Shown: one piece after another, positions 8,169-16,892 of the stretch
Layout of the letters: the number at the start of each line of letters is the position of its first letter
Numbering within the stretch: the stretch's first letter is position 1
DNA from: Larix sibirica
Lineage: Eukaryota; Streptophyta; Pinopsida; Pinales; Pinaceae
DNA length: 26,800 nucleotides
NCBI GenBank assembly: GCA_004151065.3
Contig: NWUY0300000439.1
Span: 1 to 26,800 of the forward strand
Reading direction: 5' to 3'
The notes under the pieces: generated by a model
What the model saw: the letters and a program-made list of their open reading frames with translations, nothing else
The model's database searches: none
Told to the model about the DNA's origin: nothing
Translations under genes and position numbers: made by a program

Positions 8169-10430
8169 CAAGGTTCCACCCCCGAGATGAGACTATGAAT
8201 CAACTAGGAGAACTTTCAAGGTTGATAGAAAAAGGAAATGGATAGGTGAATGGAGTAATTCCCCACCAAGTTATCTCCCATAGCTTGGAACTCACCAATT
8301 TCACACCATTAACATGGTTCTTTCTTTCCAGTTCCAAGAAATTGGCTTCGACCAGTTCCAAACCAAACAGTATGGTCCCTTCCTCGGTATCTATTCTAGA
8401 AACATAATAGTGAAATACTCTACACTAGGTCACCACAATTAACCAATGCCCAGAATTTCCACTGAGGAAGGTTCACACACATTTCAATATTTTACTGGTA
8501 ACTCAATGATGGCTTTTGACAATACATTCATTTCCCAACAATTATCAGTTATTAGATTTTCAGCTTCATAACAAAACTTGAATAACAAATTTAGAACCCA
8601 TACCCCCAATCTAGGCAGAATGGTTCACTAGTAAAAGATCAAAAGACACCATAGACTTTCACCACCCACGAATTCTTCATGCATGCATGCTTTAAGCTAC
8701 ATGACCATTTTTTCCCACGTGGTCTCTCCCAAAAGACTCACACTCTAGCTTAAGCCACTAATCCTAATTAGCGCATAATTAAGAATTAAGTATAACAAAA
8801 AAGGTAATAATGATTAAAATAAGGTTAAAACACCTTTTTGTTCAAGGCTAGATCAAGGTCACATTATAAACCCCCCTTAGGCTATACACAAAACCCTTTC
8901 CTTCTCACTTGTGGATTCAAAGGTCCCCATTATCTTCAACGTTTGCCTCAACCACAACCAGTTGTATTTTTATATTAATATATTCAAAATACAATTTGTT
9001 CAGCCTTTTAGGAATTTCATCATCCAAATGTACATCATTATATCAAGGGTTCAAAACTGGGGTGTTATAGTCCAATTAGAGCACTACAATTAGAGTTAAC
9101 CCCTAAGTTGTGTGTGGTCTTCCTAATGATTAGATGCACTTTGATGACCCATATTTTATAATGCATAATCCATCTCAATTATTTGTTAATGCTAAAATTA
9201 TTTTTAATTTGTAAATGAGGTGGCTTATTAGTGGATTGTTGAATTATCATTGAAGATGCTTGGAGTAGTTGTTAAATGCTTAAAAAATCAGTGTTGCTAA
9301 GATTTGGGAATTGTTGGGTATTGGTGTGATGACATGTTAAATCTAGTAACAAATTAGATTTAACATTAGGTGTAGTGTTAGGTTAGGTAACATTGAAACA
9401 AAAGTTTTGTTTAGGGTTGCATCTTGATCACAATGTTTCCTAATCTTAAATTGAAAAGTTGCAATGACATTGTCATGATTCAAAGCATGATATAAATGAA
9501 AAAATATTTTAATTACATTTTAAGAAATATTATTTGAATCTATGGAACTCCATAATTTTTTACCGTTGATCACCTTCTCATATTAATATTGGGAATTTCA
9601 CACAACACAATTTTCTCATGAATGAAGGTGACAAATTTCCATTTAAACTAACATATATTTTTATGTCGAAGGCATATCTTTAGGGAGTGATTTTTATCGA
9701 AACTTGGTCATTCTAGAGCACTAGTTTTTGGAAACTATCCCCTATACATTTGTATTTCCAAACCAGTCGTTACCTTCCACCTATCCTTCCAAACTTATCA
9801 TTTTCTTTATAGTTGTTAGTAAACCACTTTATGGACTACATTATGGTTTTCAGTGTTTCTCAAGGTTTAGCAATTCAACATATCTAGAGGGAGATGCAAC
9901 ATCCCAATATCACATCACTATCCTTGTTAGTGATGGTGTTGAAATCCCAAAACTTAACCCTGATTCAATCCATGCTATGAAATTAGTGCTAAAAATTGTT
10001 TTATTACACTAACTCATATTCCATTACAAGGCTCTCAAATTTCCTGCAATTTCGTTAAAATTGGCTTACTAATAAAGAAATCAACATATCAAATAACTGA
10101 AATTGAGAATACAACATCAATAACATAAACCACATGCATCAAATTAATAATGGAGTTCACCATCATGGGATATGTCTCTAGGTCCACTTCAAAAGAGAAA
10201 ACGGTTCATTAAAATTATGCAAAATACATCAACATGTTTTCTTTACATCAAGAAATGGCCTTCAATCTACAATATTTGATGCTAGTGTTCTCATAGGAAA
10301 ACTATAGGCTGGTCTCATAACTTGCAATAGCTTCTTCCTGCAACAAATGAACACAAACTTGTTGATTTTCTCAATACACAAAAAAAATCCCCTTCAAATA
10401 CAATTCCTTATGCTTTTATAATGCATTTGA
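8169..10430. other. AT-rich unassigned region
   Basis: No gene is recognised. Open stretches at 8911-9093 and 9728-10012 (plus) show no domain and no supporting context. Near 9050-9069 a purine-rich run followed by ggggtgttata resembles the terminus of a plant gypsy LTR, with a weakly matching inverse (tataaaccccc) near 8863; this might be a small LTR fragment but no target-site duplication was found. A catgcatgcatg run occurs near 8680. The rest appears to be old, unclassifiable repeat or intergenic DNA. Confidence 0.4.
9334..9366. repeat. Perfect 12-bp inverted repeat (hairpin)
   Basis: The arms atgttaaatcta (9334-9345) and tagatttaacat (9355-9366) are perfect inverse copies with a nine-base loop. 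The hairpin has no T-run or adjacent gene that would make it a terminator. It is conserved in the duplicated copy at 20886-20918. Confidence 0.6.
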
Positions 10431-10432
10431 AT

Positions 10433-10600
10433 GCGTTGTTTGGTGACAAAGTCATTGGAGTCATGTAGGAAAGGTCAAGGTTTGAATCCCCTCATATCTT
10501 CCCTTTTACATTGATTTATTGATAAGATATCCCCTAATTCTAAGGCACCTACAACACATGATAGCCACATGGTCTAGTGGATAAGCACTTGAGGCAAATA
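10433..10600 (+). other. tRNA-like Pol III motifs, possible SINE remnant
   Basis: A box-B-like ggtttgaatcccc lies near 10480, about 45 bases after a weak box-A-like stretch (gcgttgtttggtgacaaag, about 10433). A second box-A-like tggtctagtggataag lies near 10571, with no box B after it. tRNA-derived SINEs carry such an A/B pair at their 5' end. No cloverleaf, no poly(A) tail and no flanking duplication were identified, so this is only a hint. Confidence 0.25.
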
Positions 10601-10770
10601 GTGGATATGTTGGTTATGTCATTAATTTGGCATAACCATATTATAATTCCTTTTATTAAAATGTTACAAATTTTAATTAAACCTATGACTTATACCGAGT
10701 CTACACCTAGTGCCACATGCCATGGAATTTGACTTCAACCTTGCCACTTTTTGAATCTTGATTCATCCAC

Positions 10771-10814
10771 ATGTCAACATATGATTGGTCCAGATGTCAA
10801 CATATGATTGGTCC
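10771..10814. repeat. Short tandem duplication, 23-bp period
   Basis: The 21-mer beginning atgtcaacatatgattgg occurs twice, at 10771-10791 and 10794-10814, separated by two bases. It is repeated at 22323-22366 in the second copy. Confidence 0.85.
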
Positions 10815-10977
10815 ATGTGTCTTGATGATGTACATGGTTTTTTTCAACTTCTGAGGCCATAACTTTTGCATATGGTGTCCATTTGACCTTGTTTGAATTG
10901 CATCGGAAATATACCAAAGAGATATTAGACATGAAGACATTTTTAGAAGAATTTGAGAACATCTAATTGGATCGGTT

Positions 10978-11169
10978 TGTTATAATGATATGAAAGAAAC
11001 CAATAAGATCAAGAAGGCGAGACATGGTGGAAAGGCTCACATTGATCAATTTATTAACTTGTATATGGATTACATATATAGTATACACATTGGTAACTAC
11101 CTCAAAACCACATCATAACTAGATGCATGTTGAGGTAGGTTTAGGAGTTAGTTTAGAGTTATTCTAACA
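10978..11169 (-). repeat. LTR-like segment, possibly Copia-type
   Basis: In the minus sense the segment starts TGTTAGAATAAC and ends with ATTATAACA, a TG...CA unit with similar inverted ends. A TATA-like run (tatatagtatac on the plus strand near 11077) lies inside. Just upstream in the minus sense is AAGCGGGTGAT, resembling the purine-rich tract that precedes the 3' LTR in Copia elements. No 5-bp target-site duplication is seen and no Copia polyprotein motif was found to the right. It may be a remnant 3' LTR or chance; the true length is uncertain. Confidence 0.35.
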
Positions 11170-11218
11170 ATCACCCGCTTAATCATAAGTCTGTAAAAAG
11201 CTAGCATAAGTTGATGTC

Positions 11219-11500
11219 TTCTACTAAATGGTGGTTTTAGGATGACCACAAACTCTAGAACTTGGCTCTAAGTCTCAGAGGTTCTCTGTAACATTCTCAA
11301 GATTAGAAGAAGTTGGAAATATTCTACTAAATGGATGGTTTTAAGCTGACCATAAACCAAAAAGGTGGTTTTAAGATGACCACAAACCAATTTGGAACTT
11401 GGTCGTAAGGCTCAAAGATTCCTGGAACATTATGAAAGCTAGCAAAAGTTGCAATTCTTCTACTAAATGGTGGCTTAAGGATGACCACAAACCAAATATG
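11219..11500. repeat. Degenerate repeat cluster, three units
   Basis: Units beginning ttctactaaatgg start at 11219, 11322 and 11458, each followed by a ggtttta...gaccacaaacc-like block. A further partial block lies near 11363. Spacing is 103 and 136 bases. The linkers also match in part (gctagcaaaagttg and gctagcataagttg precede two of the units). Open frames over this cluster on both strands (11327-11509, 11399-11674) come from the repeat and show no known domain. Confidence 0.65.
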
Positions 11501-11509
11501 GAACTTCAC

Positions 11510-14082
11510 TTAGACTCTGGTTTTGGCTCAGTGGTTCTTGCTCACATGTTCTTGCTCGCTTATTTTTTACTATCAATCATTCCTCCCTATCAGAAACAAG
11601 ATAAGAAGCGAGAAAAATTTCTTCGATGTGATGGAAAAATGCATGGATGTGTCTCCAATGGAAAAACATATTAAAGAGGTAGAGTGTCAGAACTAGACAC
11701 AAAACCTATACAAACATCTCATAGTGGTTTGTCAAAACTAGACACATAATACCGTGATCTAAAATATGAATCATTGGTAACATAATATTTTAGTGTTGAG
11801 AACTACAAGGGCTTCTTGCAACTCCACCATTCAAATATATAAATGCAAACTTAGCAAGGGTGTTGGTTTCTACCAAAATTCACCCATTTACAAGATAAAA
11901 GAAAAATACCTTATAACTCCAATTAGAATGATAAGATCCTTATAACTCCTTCAAAGTAAGGATAATCAATAAAATTATGTAGTGTGGAACATTATATGTC
12001 CTTTAAAATTTGCAATTAAGAGGATTTACCCATGGAAAAAATTCCTTACAATTGTGATAAACTCCTTACAATGGCCACAATGTAAACTCCTTTCAATTTG
12101 AAAATTTTAAAAATCAATTAACATATTTTTTAAAGACAAGTGAATATTTAATGTATGAAGCCTACTAAAGGTCTTGAAGTCCAAAACACACATCATTTAC
12201 AGGATTGGAATGGTCATTATCCCTTTTAGCCTTTACATGCTCCCCCAAATCCAGTAGTTTCATCTTTCCAACTAGCACCTTTAAAGTTGCTTTAGTGGGA
12301 ACGCCAACAGAACAATGTTGATTGCCAATATATGTAATACCTACATCATTACAGAAAGCAACAATTTTTGCAATTGACTAAAGATTGGCATTCATTTCCC
12401 CTTTAGACTAATCTTGAATTATCCCATCACAAGAATCATAAGTACTACCAGAAACAATATAATCCCGGAGAAAACATGGGTATGATCCTATTGCCACAAG
12501 TTTTTTCTACATACACATGGTTAGTTCCATCCTTATTATAACAACCTTAGTGGTACAACATAAAGTCTCTACACTTGGTAATTTTATCACACAAGTTTGA
12601 TATTGTGATAGAACATACACAAAACTTTTAGTGTTTGAGATCTTCATATTCCCTATAAATTTTGAAATATTTTCAACAAATCTCTTTCCAAAAAACAAAA
12701 TTAATTGATTACAATATATATGTCAACCCTCCCAAATTTGAATGAGGTTTCTTCCTTTCAAACTTTTTATAAAAAATGCAAAGTGCAAAATCATTTTTAA
12801 AATTCCTATAAAAAAAGAAATCCCAAAACCTTTAGATTTAGTTTTTATATATACATTACAAATCAAAATTACAACAGATAACCCAAATATTCATTTTAAA
12901 AAAGCCAAATCAATACTACAAGGAAAAGTGCACATATTTTCCCACAAACAATGTTTCACACGAGAAAAAGTTTTGTCCATTGCTAACAATATCTCACCTC
13001 CATTAAAATATTAAGCATGTAGCTATGTTTGGAGTTCTAAATACTATGCAAAGTTTTGATAAACTTGATGGAAAACTATGAAATGAGATACCACTCCAAC
13101 TTCCAACCTATTTATGGAGATCATTGTAGAGTTTTGCACGGTGGAAAATGCTTTCTTATACAATAAAATGTGAAATGTTTAAGGTTGATTAAATTATAGG
13201 CGTGTTGTGAATGTACTCAATGTATTGTTTAGGAATAACATTATGGTAATTTACTTAGGGTAGGATCATGATTATTAGATAAGATGAATTGTAATTAAAA
13301 AATTAAAATTAAAAGGAATGATGTTTAATTAAATGTAATTGGTCTTAATTAATTTATATAATAAATTTTCATGTTATTAATTTGTAAGAGATTGATAATA
13401 TTTAAAAATCATGTAACTTGTATTTTAAGTTTAAAAAAAAACATATTTTAAAATTCTTCTAGTTTATATATAAAAAGTTTTTTTAATCTATTAAGTGTTA
13501 TTAAAACTAAAACCTACAAACAACAAAACAAATGTCCTATCTCTATTGAAGAGATTAACCAGCTTGCCCCAAAAAATTATGTGAGATTTAAAAATTATGA
13601 GAGATTTGAAATTAACCTAGATTTACCTAACTGTATATATTTAACTAGATTAATTCAAATTGTTGTAATCATAGCAATTGAATTACTGGAGTAAACACAA
13701 GTTATTGAAGGCCCACACAACATAAAGATATATTTCTTTTGGAGTTTAGACTTAGTTTGCATATTGAAGTTTAACCAATATAGACGTCCATGGAAATTGT
13801 TTCCATCTGTACCAAATGATGTTTCAAACCCTTGTTGGTAGATAGGAGCATGGAATGCAAATGTGTCAAACAACATCCGAGCTATATTATAGGCATACAT
13901 TCTTCATCTATTGCCTTCTAGCAATTTATTGGCAATCTGATTTGCCTTATGGCACTGCACCTTTTTTTTATGTCACACAACCTTTTTTTTATGTCACACA
14001 ACGTTGCATGTCCACGCACTTGTCTATTACTATGCAACAATTCGATAGTATTGCTACATTGTAGCCTTGTTAGAGGATAAAA
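11510..14082. other. AT-rich unassigned region
   Basis: No gene is supported. Open stretches at 12507-12698 (minus), 12742-13014 (plus) and 13655-13900 (minus) are 63-90 codons, lack recognised motifs, and sit in strongly AT-rich sequence. The 12250-12700 interval has a slightly more protein-like look on the minus strand, but it is broken and could not be assigned; an old retroelement coding remnant is the likeliest explanation. From 13200 to 13500 the sequence is little more than A/T runs. Confidence 0.4.
13960..14001. repeat. Exact 21-bp tandem duplication
   Basis: Two identical adjacent 21-mers (cc, eight t, then atgtcacacaa) occupy 13960-13980 and 13981-14001. Replication slippage is a sufficient explanation. 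The pair recurs at 25512-25553 in the second copy. Confidence 0.9.
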
Positions 14083-14565
14083 AAAATTATAGTATATATT
14101 CAATAATGTTTGTATTTTTTTAATTGCATTAAATCAATAATAAAACTTTAATAAACAAAGCGTAACATGAAAATATTCTTATAATATGCAACTTAATCAA
14201 GTAAGTAAATAAAGATATTTAAACGTATTAGACAATGGTTACCATGGTTGTATTTACTTGACAAAACAATATTTATTATATCATCAATTAGAGTAAATTA
14301 TCTTTGGTTGACCTTAGTTGTGAAGATCAATGGATGATGATCGAAACAATGGACGATGGTAGAGGTTAAAAGCACATAAATGAATTTGTTTTTAAATATA
14401 TTGAATTAGTGTTAAATGATGGTCAATTAATAAAATTATATAATATGTTCAACAATGTTTGTATTTTTTTTTAATTTCATTAAATTAATAATAAAATTTC
14501 AATAAACAAAATATAATATGAAAATATTCTTATAGGATGAACTTAATAAGTAAATAAAAATATTC
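14083..14565. repeat. Pair of imperfect direct repeats about 350 bp apart
   Basis: About 14083-14220 and 14433-14565 share an aligned stretch running from the tata-rich lead-in through caa(t/c)aatgtttgtattttt and gaaaatattcttata to gtaaataaa(g/a)atatt. They are roughly 80 percent alike by eye. The 210-base spacer contains an atggatgatgatcgaaacaatggacgatg stretch with no match elsewhere. The pair may be two units of an old ~350-bp satellite-like repeat or two related miniature elements. Confidence 0.65.
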
Positions 14566-14579
14566 CCCGGTTGCGGGTG
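14549..14579 (+). repeat. Left flanking direct repeat of retroposon (TSD)
   Basis: This 31-base segment, starting agtaaataaaaatattcc and ending gcgggtg, matches 16053-16083 with two mismatches (14552/16056 and 14571/16075). It sits directly before the insert that ends in a poly(A) run, as a target-site duplication would. Its length is above the usual 7-20 bases for LINE insertions. Confidence 0.65.
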
Positions 14580-14761
14580 TTAATTCTGAAAGCGACACGC
14601 AGGAGAGTGACAGGCTTCCACCTGGAGAACTTGCTCATCCATCCGGCAGTTGCTCCTTGCATGCATCATCACCCAGGATGGGCATTTAAGACTTCGCTCT
14701 TCATCTGATGTGCCGACGCTCTCATTGGAGGCCTAGTTTAATATCCATTGCGTAGTGGTGG

Positions 14762-15586
14762 TTGGCATTCATTGTCTCCTATCTGTATATGTCCATGCGC
14801 TCTCTCTGGAACCGCCCGCTCATCATGTCTCCCCGTGTGAAGCCTCTCTATATGTCGTTGCAACAAATCGGCTCCCTTATTCTATTCTCTCTACAGCTTC
14901 AGGCCCCAGTTAGCACTGTTATGTCCCTCCTCACAGGTGAGACTGTTGATTCCGCCATGACCAATCCTCGTGGAACTTCCAGGGGAGGCGCAAGTCATGG
15001 TGCAGGTCGGATTACCACTTCTCTAGAGGTTGAAAAGAAATCCAACAGTGGATACGAGGACATAATCTTTGCTCCTGTTCGAAGGCTATTCGATGATTGG
15101 GAGGCCAACCGCGTCTCTGATATTCTGGCCTCTGGAAGTCAAGGAAATCAGGTTAATTACTATTGGCTAATGAAGAATATGTTGGGTTCTCTGGTAGAGG
15201 AATTGCTAGCCAATTGGAATATGGCTAAGGCCTCTATTATGGATACCCATATCCACATGGTTCTCTTAGATGAAATGCTCGCTGCTCTTGAATCTAGTGT
15301 GGCTGGAGGAAAGTATTCCTTCCTTGGAAACGGCTTCTCCCACCGCGACTTTAGTCCAGATGTCCCTGGTTCCAGCAAGGATGCAACTACAGGACTCGAT
15401 ACTCTCTCCCTGGATTGCATGGTTAAGGTTCCTAGCACCCACTCCATGGGCTCTACTTTGCAGAATCTGTCTGGTGCGGTCATGGTGGAAATCACGGCTC
15501 CCCTCTTGGGCCTGTCTCTCCAGTTGTTGTTGCTACTCCAGGGGACCCTCCCCTTGGGGCTCCTTTTCCAGCCCCACCACCATTGA
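14762..15586 (+). CDS. Open frame in retroposon, unrecognised (about 266-274 codons)
   Basis: The frame is open after a TAG at 14753-14755. The first ATG is at 14789 (about 266 codons); a TTG at 14762 also lies in frame. The N-terminus is hydrophobic-basic, followed by G-T-S-R-G-G-A-S-H-G-A-G, an acidic-aromatic stretch with R-R-L-F-D-D-W, then a helix-like region rich in L, M, A and E. The C-terminus turns into an L-rich run that looks out of frame. The neighbouring frame there is rich in P, G and V (S-P-L-G-P-V-S-P) and looks more natural, suggesting a frameshift near 15475. I recognise no domain. It may be a LINE ORF1 remnant or part of a captured transcript. Translation is doubtful. Confidence 0.3.
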   Translation: MAFIVSYLYMSMRSLWNRPLIMSPRVKPLYMSLQQIGSLILFSLQLQAPVSTVMSLLTGETVDSAMTNPRGTSRGGASHGAGRITTSLEVEKKSNSGYEDIIFAPVRRLFDDWEANRVSDILASGSQGNQVNYYWLMKNMLGSLVEELLANWNMAKASIMDTHIHMVLLDEMLAALESSVAGGKYSFLGNGFSHRDFSPDVPGSSKDATTGLDTLSLDCMVKVPSTHSMGSTLQNLSGAVMVEITAPLLGLSLQLLLLLQGTLPLGLLFQPHHH

Positions 15587-15590
15587 CATC

Positions 15591-15758
15591 ATGCATTTCA
15601 AAAGTGTCTGGAAAGATGAAGGTGATGTTGCCACCCTACGAAAGACGGAACCACTTCCTTCCAAGCTCTCGGTTCAGAACTGGGGTGATGATTTCTTTGG
15701 CTCTTGCCTGATCATTGCAGACAAGCCCAGCCCCCTGGATGCAGACGCAAACTCCTAA
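15591..15758 (+). pseudogene. Continuation of retroposon coding sequence in a second frame
   Basis: After the first frame ends, a second frame (open from 15270) reads on to a stop at 15756-15758. Its last 55 residues include V-W-K-D-E-G-D-V, N-W-G-D-D-F-F-G-S-C and end K-P-S-P-L-D-A-D-A-N-S, a mixed composition typical of real protein. The earlier part of this frame (15270-15590) is rich in S, C and W and looks like an antiphase reading. I infer that the original protein ran through both frames and has since been frameshifted. No homolog is recognised. Confidence 0.35.
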
Positions 15759-16052
15759 GGCAACCCTAGCTCCTATTTTTTTGCAGTAGTTAGCGTCTTC
15801 AGATGCCCTATCTGGGAAAATAATGTATGTTACGTTTTGTTTTGACTGTTTGTTCTAGTCTGTTTTGTTATATGGAAGAATGTAATTATGTTTTAGACTC
15901 TCAACCCATCCATGGGCCTACCCATGAGGGCTCTTTTCTCAACTATCTGACAATTGAGAGGCGACTGATCGATCTCAGAGCTACAGTTTCGCTTCTGTAT
16001 GTAACCTTTTTTGTACTATAACACTAATTTCTTGATGCAGTTACAAAAAAAA

Positions 16053-16083
16053 AGTGAATAAAAATATTCCCCGGATGCGGGTG
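16053..16083 (+). repeat. Right flanking direct repeat of retroposon (TSD)
   Basis: This is the partner of 14549-14579, directly after the poly(A) run. The two mismatches between the pair imply the insertion is not recent. An alternative reading is that ccccgg(t/a)tgcgggtg is the shared 5' end of two related elements placed head to tail. Confidence 0.65.
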
Positions 16084-16535
16084 ACAACGAGGAGAGTACG
16101 CATGGACGGTGTGTGGAGCCTAGGAATTTGTGCCAGCATTGTGGCACAAGGCAAGCTCCAGGCATTAATTGACCGAGCACCTTGGATTCAAGAGCATTAA
16201 CATCTATGGAGATTGCAATCTCATCAGCTCAGGGCAGAGAGGACGCAGGTTACGAGACGATTTTAATCTGATTTCATGGGAGAAAGCCTCAAGCATGTGG
16301 CCCTCGGGGTCTCTCAATGGAGTTGGTTAAACATGGATGAACATGAAGAATTCATTTTCATTCCCTGGTTTTAAATGCAGAGCACTCCTAGCTCTGGTGC
16401 TCTCATGGCGTGTGAAGCCACCCTCTGGTGCCACCTACTCCTTTAGCGCATGAAGCCTCTCTCTAGTGCTTCCTCATGCCGCGACATAGGGGAACTCCCT
16501 AGCGCGAGAGAGGAGAACGGGGAACACACCAGAGA
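16084..16535. other. GC-richer unassigned segment
   Basis: About 450 bases with moderate GC and several CpGs (gcgcgag, catgccgcgac), unlike the AT-rich DNA before 14549. Short repeated motifs of the form ctctggtgc / ctctagtgc occur around 16390-16475. No open frame of note. It may be the remainder of the sequence into which the retroposon inserted, or part of another retroelement. Confidence 0.35.
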
Positions 16536-16561
16536 TGTAACATCCCGAATTTTCATAAAAA
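16536..16561 (+). repeat. First 26 bases of an LTR, cut by assembly junction
   Basis: The sequence tgtaacatcccgaattttc is a form typical of plant gypsy LTR termini (TGTAACA-CCC...). It would be the left end of an LTR extending right, but the sequence stops at the N at 16562. The contig therefore seems to end inside a repeat. Confidence 0.45.
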
Positions 16562-16562
16562 N
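16562..16562. other. Second single-N junction
   Basis: One N separates the LTR start from a copy of the sequence that begins at 5011. Unlike the first N, the bases before it (cataaaaa) do not overlap those after it. The segment after the N starts at exactly the same base as the segment after the first N. Confidence 0.85.
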
Positions 16563-16892
16563 CATGATATGGTTTTGGGGGTCTTCCCCAGCCTTCTCTT
16601 CGAACTTTGGAATGTTTGACAAGATTTTGGTAATCATAGGGAGCCAGTTTCGATCATGGTAGATCAAATCATTGATCATCCTCTCTAAATCAAGGAGGTT
16701 GAGGCTATCCATAAATGGAAAGCTCGTAGTCATGGGGACTCCTAGTGGAAGGTTTCCTAGAGGAGGGTTCCCCGGAGGAGGATTAACTAGTGGATGGTTT
16801 CCTTATGGAGGGTTCCTCGACGGAGGATTATCTAAAGGAGGGTTCCCTAGAGTAGGGTTTCCCCTACCAAACAAGGGAATGTTACCAATCAT
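16563..16892 (-). pseudogene. Gag N-terminal fragment, second copy
   Basis: This repeats the gag start and proline-rich region of the first copy, with the same internal TAA (16803-16805). On the minus strand the frame runs from 16892 into the N at 16562 and then into unrelated sequence. There is no pol to the left, so here the gypsy element is cut in the middle of its gag domain. Confidence 0.8.

Larger units (their letters stand above)
14580..16052 (+). mobile_element. Poly(A)-tailed non-LTR retroposon, LINE-like, no RT visible
   Basis: The insert is about 1.47 kb and clearly richer in G and C than its neighbours. It ends in nine A's (16045-16053, the last A may belong to the flanking repeat) after gatgcagttac, and is bracketed by 31-base direct repeats. 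These are the marks of target-primed reverse transcription. It carries a 274-codon open frame and an overlapping 162-codon frame but nothing resembling reverse transcriptase or endonuclease. It could be an internally deleted or ORF1-only LINE derivative, or a processed retrocopy of a host transcript. The 3' region resembles what I know of plant LINE tails, but that match is from memory and not verified. Confidence 0.65.

Noticed and set aside
9334-9366. Transcription terminator
   Set aside because: The hairpin has no T-run and no gene upstream.
11219-11500. CRISPR-like array
   Set aside because: The units are irregular in length and divergent, the spacers are related to one another, and the DNA is plant nuclear.
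12250-12700. Minus-strand host gene fragment
   Set aside because: Some stretches look protein-like, but stops interrupt every frame and no family was recognised.
13200-13520. Scaffold/matrix attachment or origin in the A/T-rich stretch
   Set aside because: Composition alone does not support a call; no specific motif was found.
15160-15495. Minus-strand 111-codon frame in the retroposon
   Set aside because: It is a shadow of the plus-strand frame, whose direction is fixed by the poly(A) tail.
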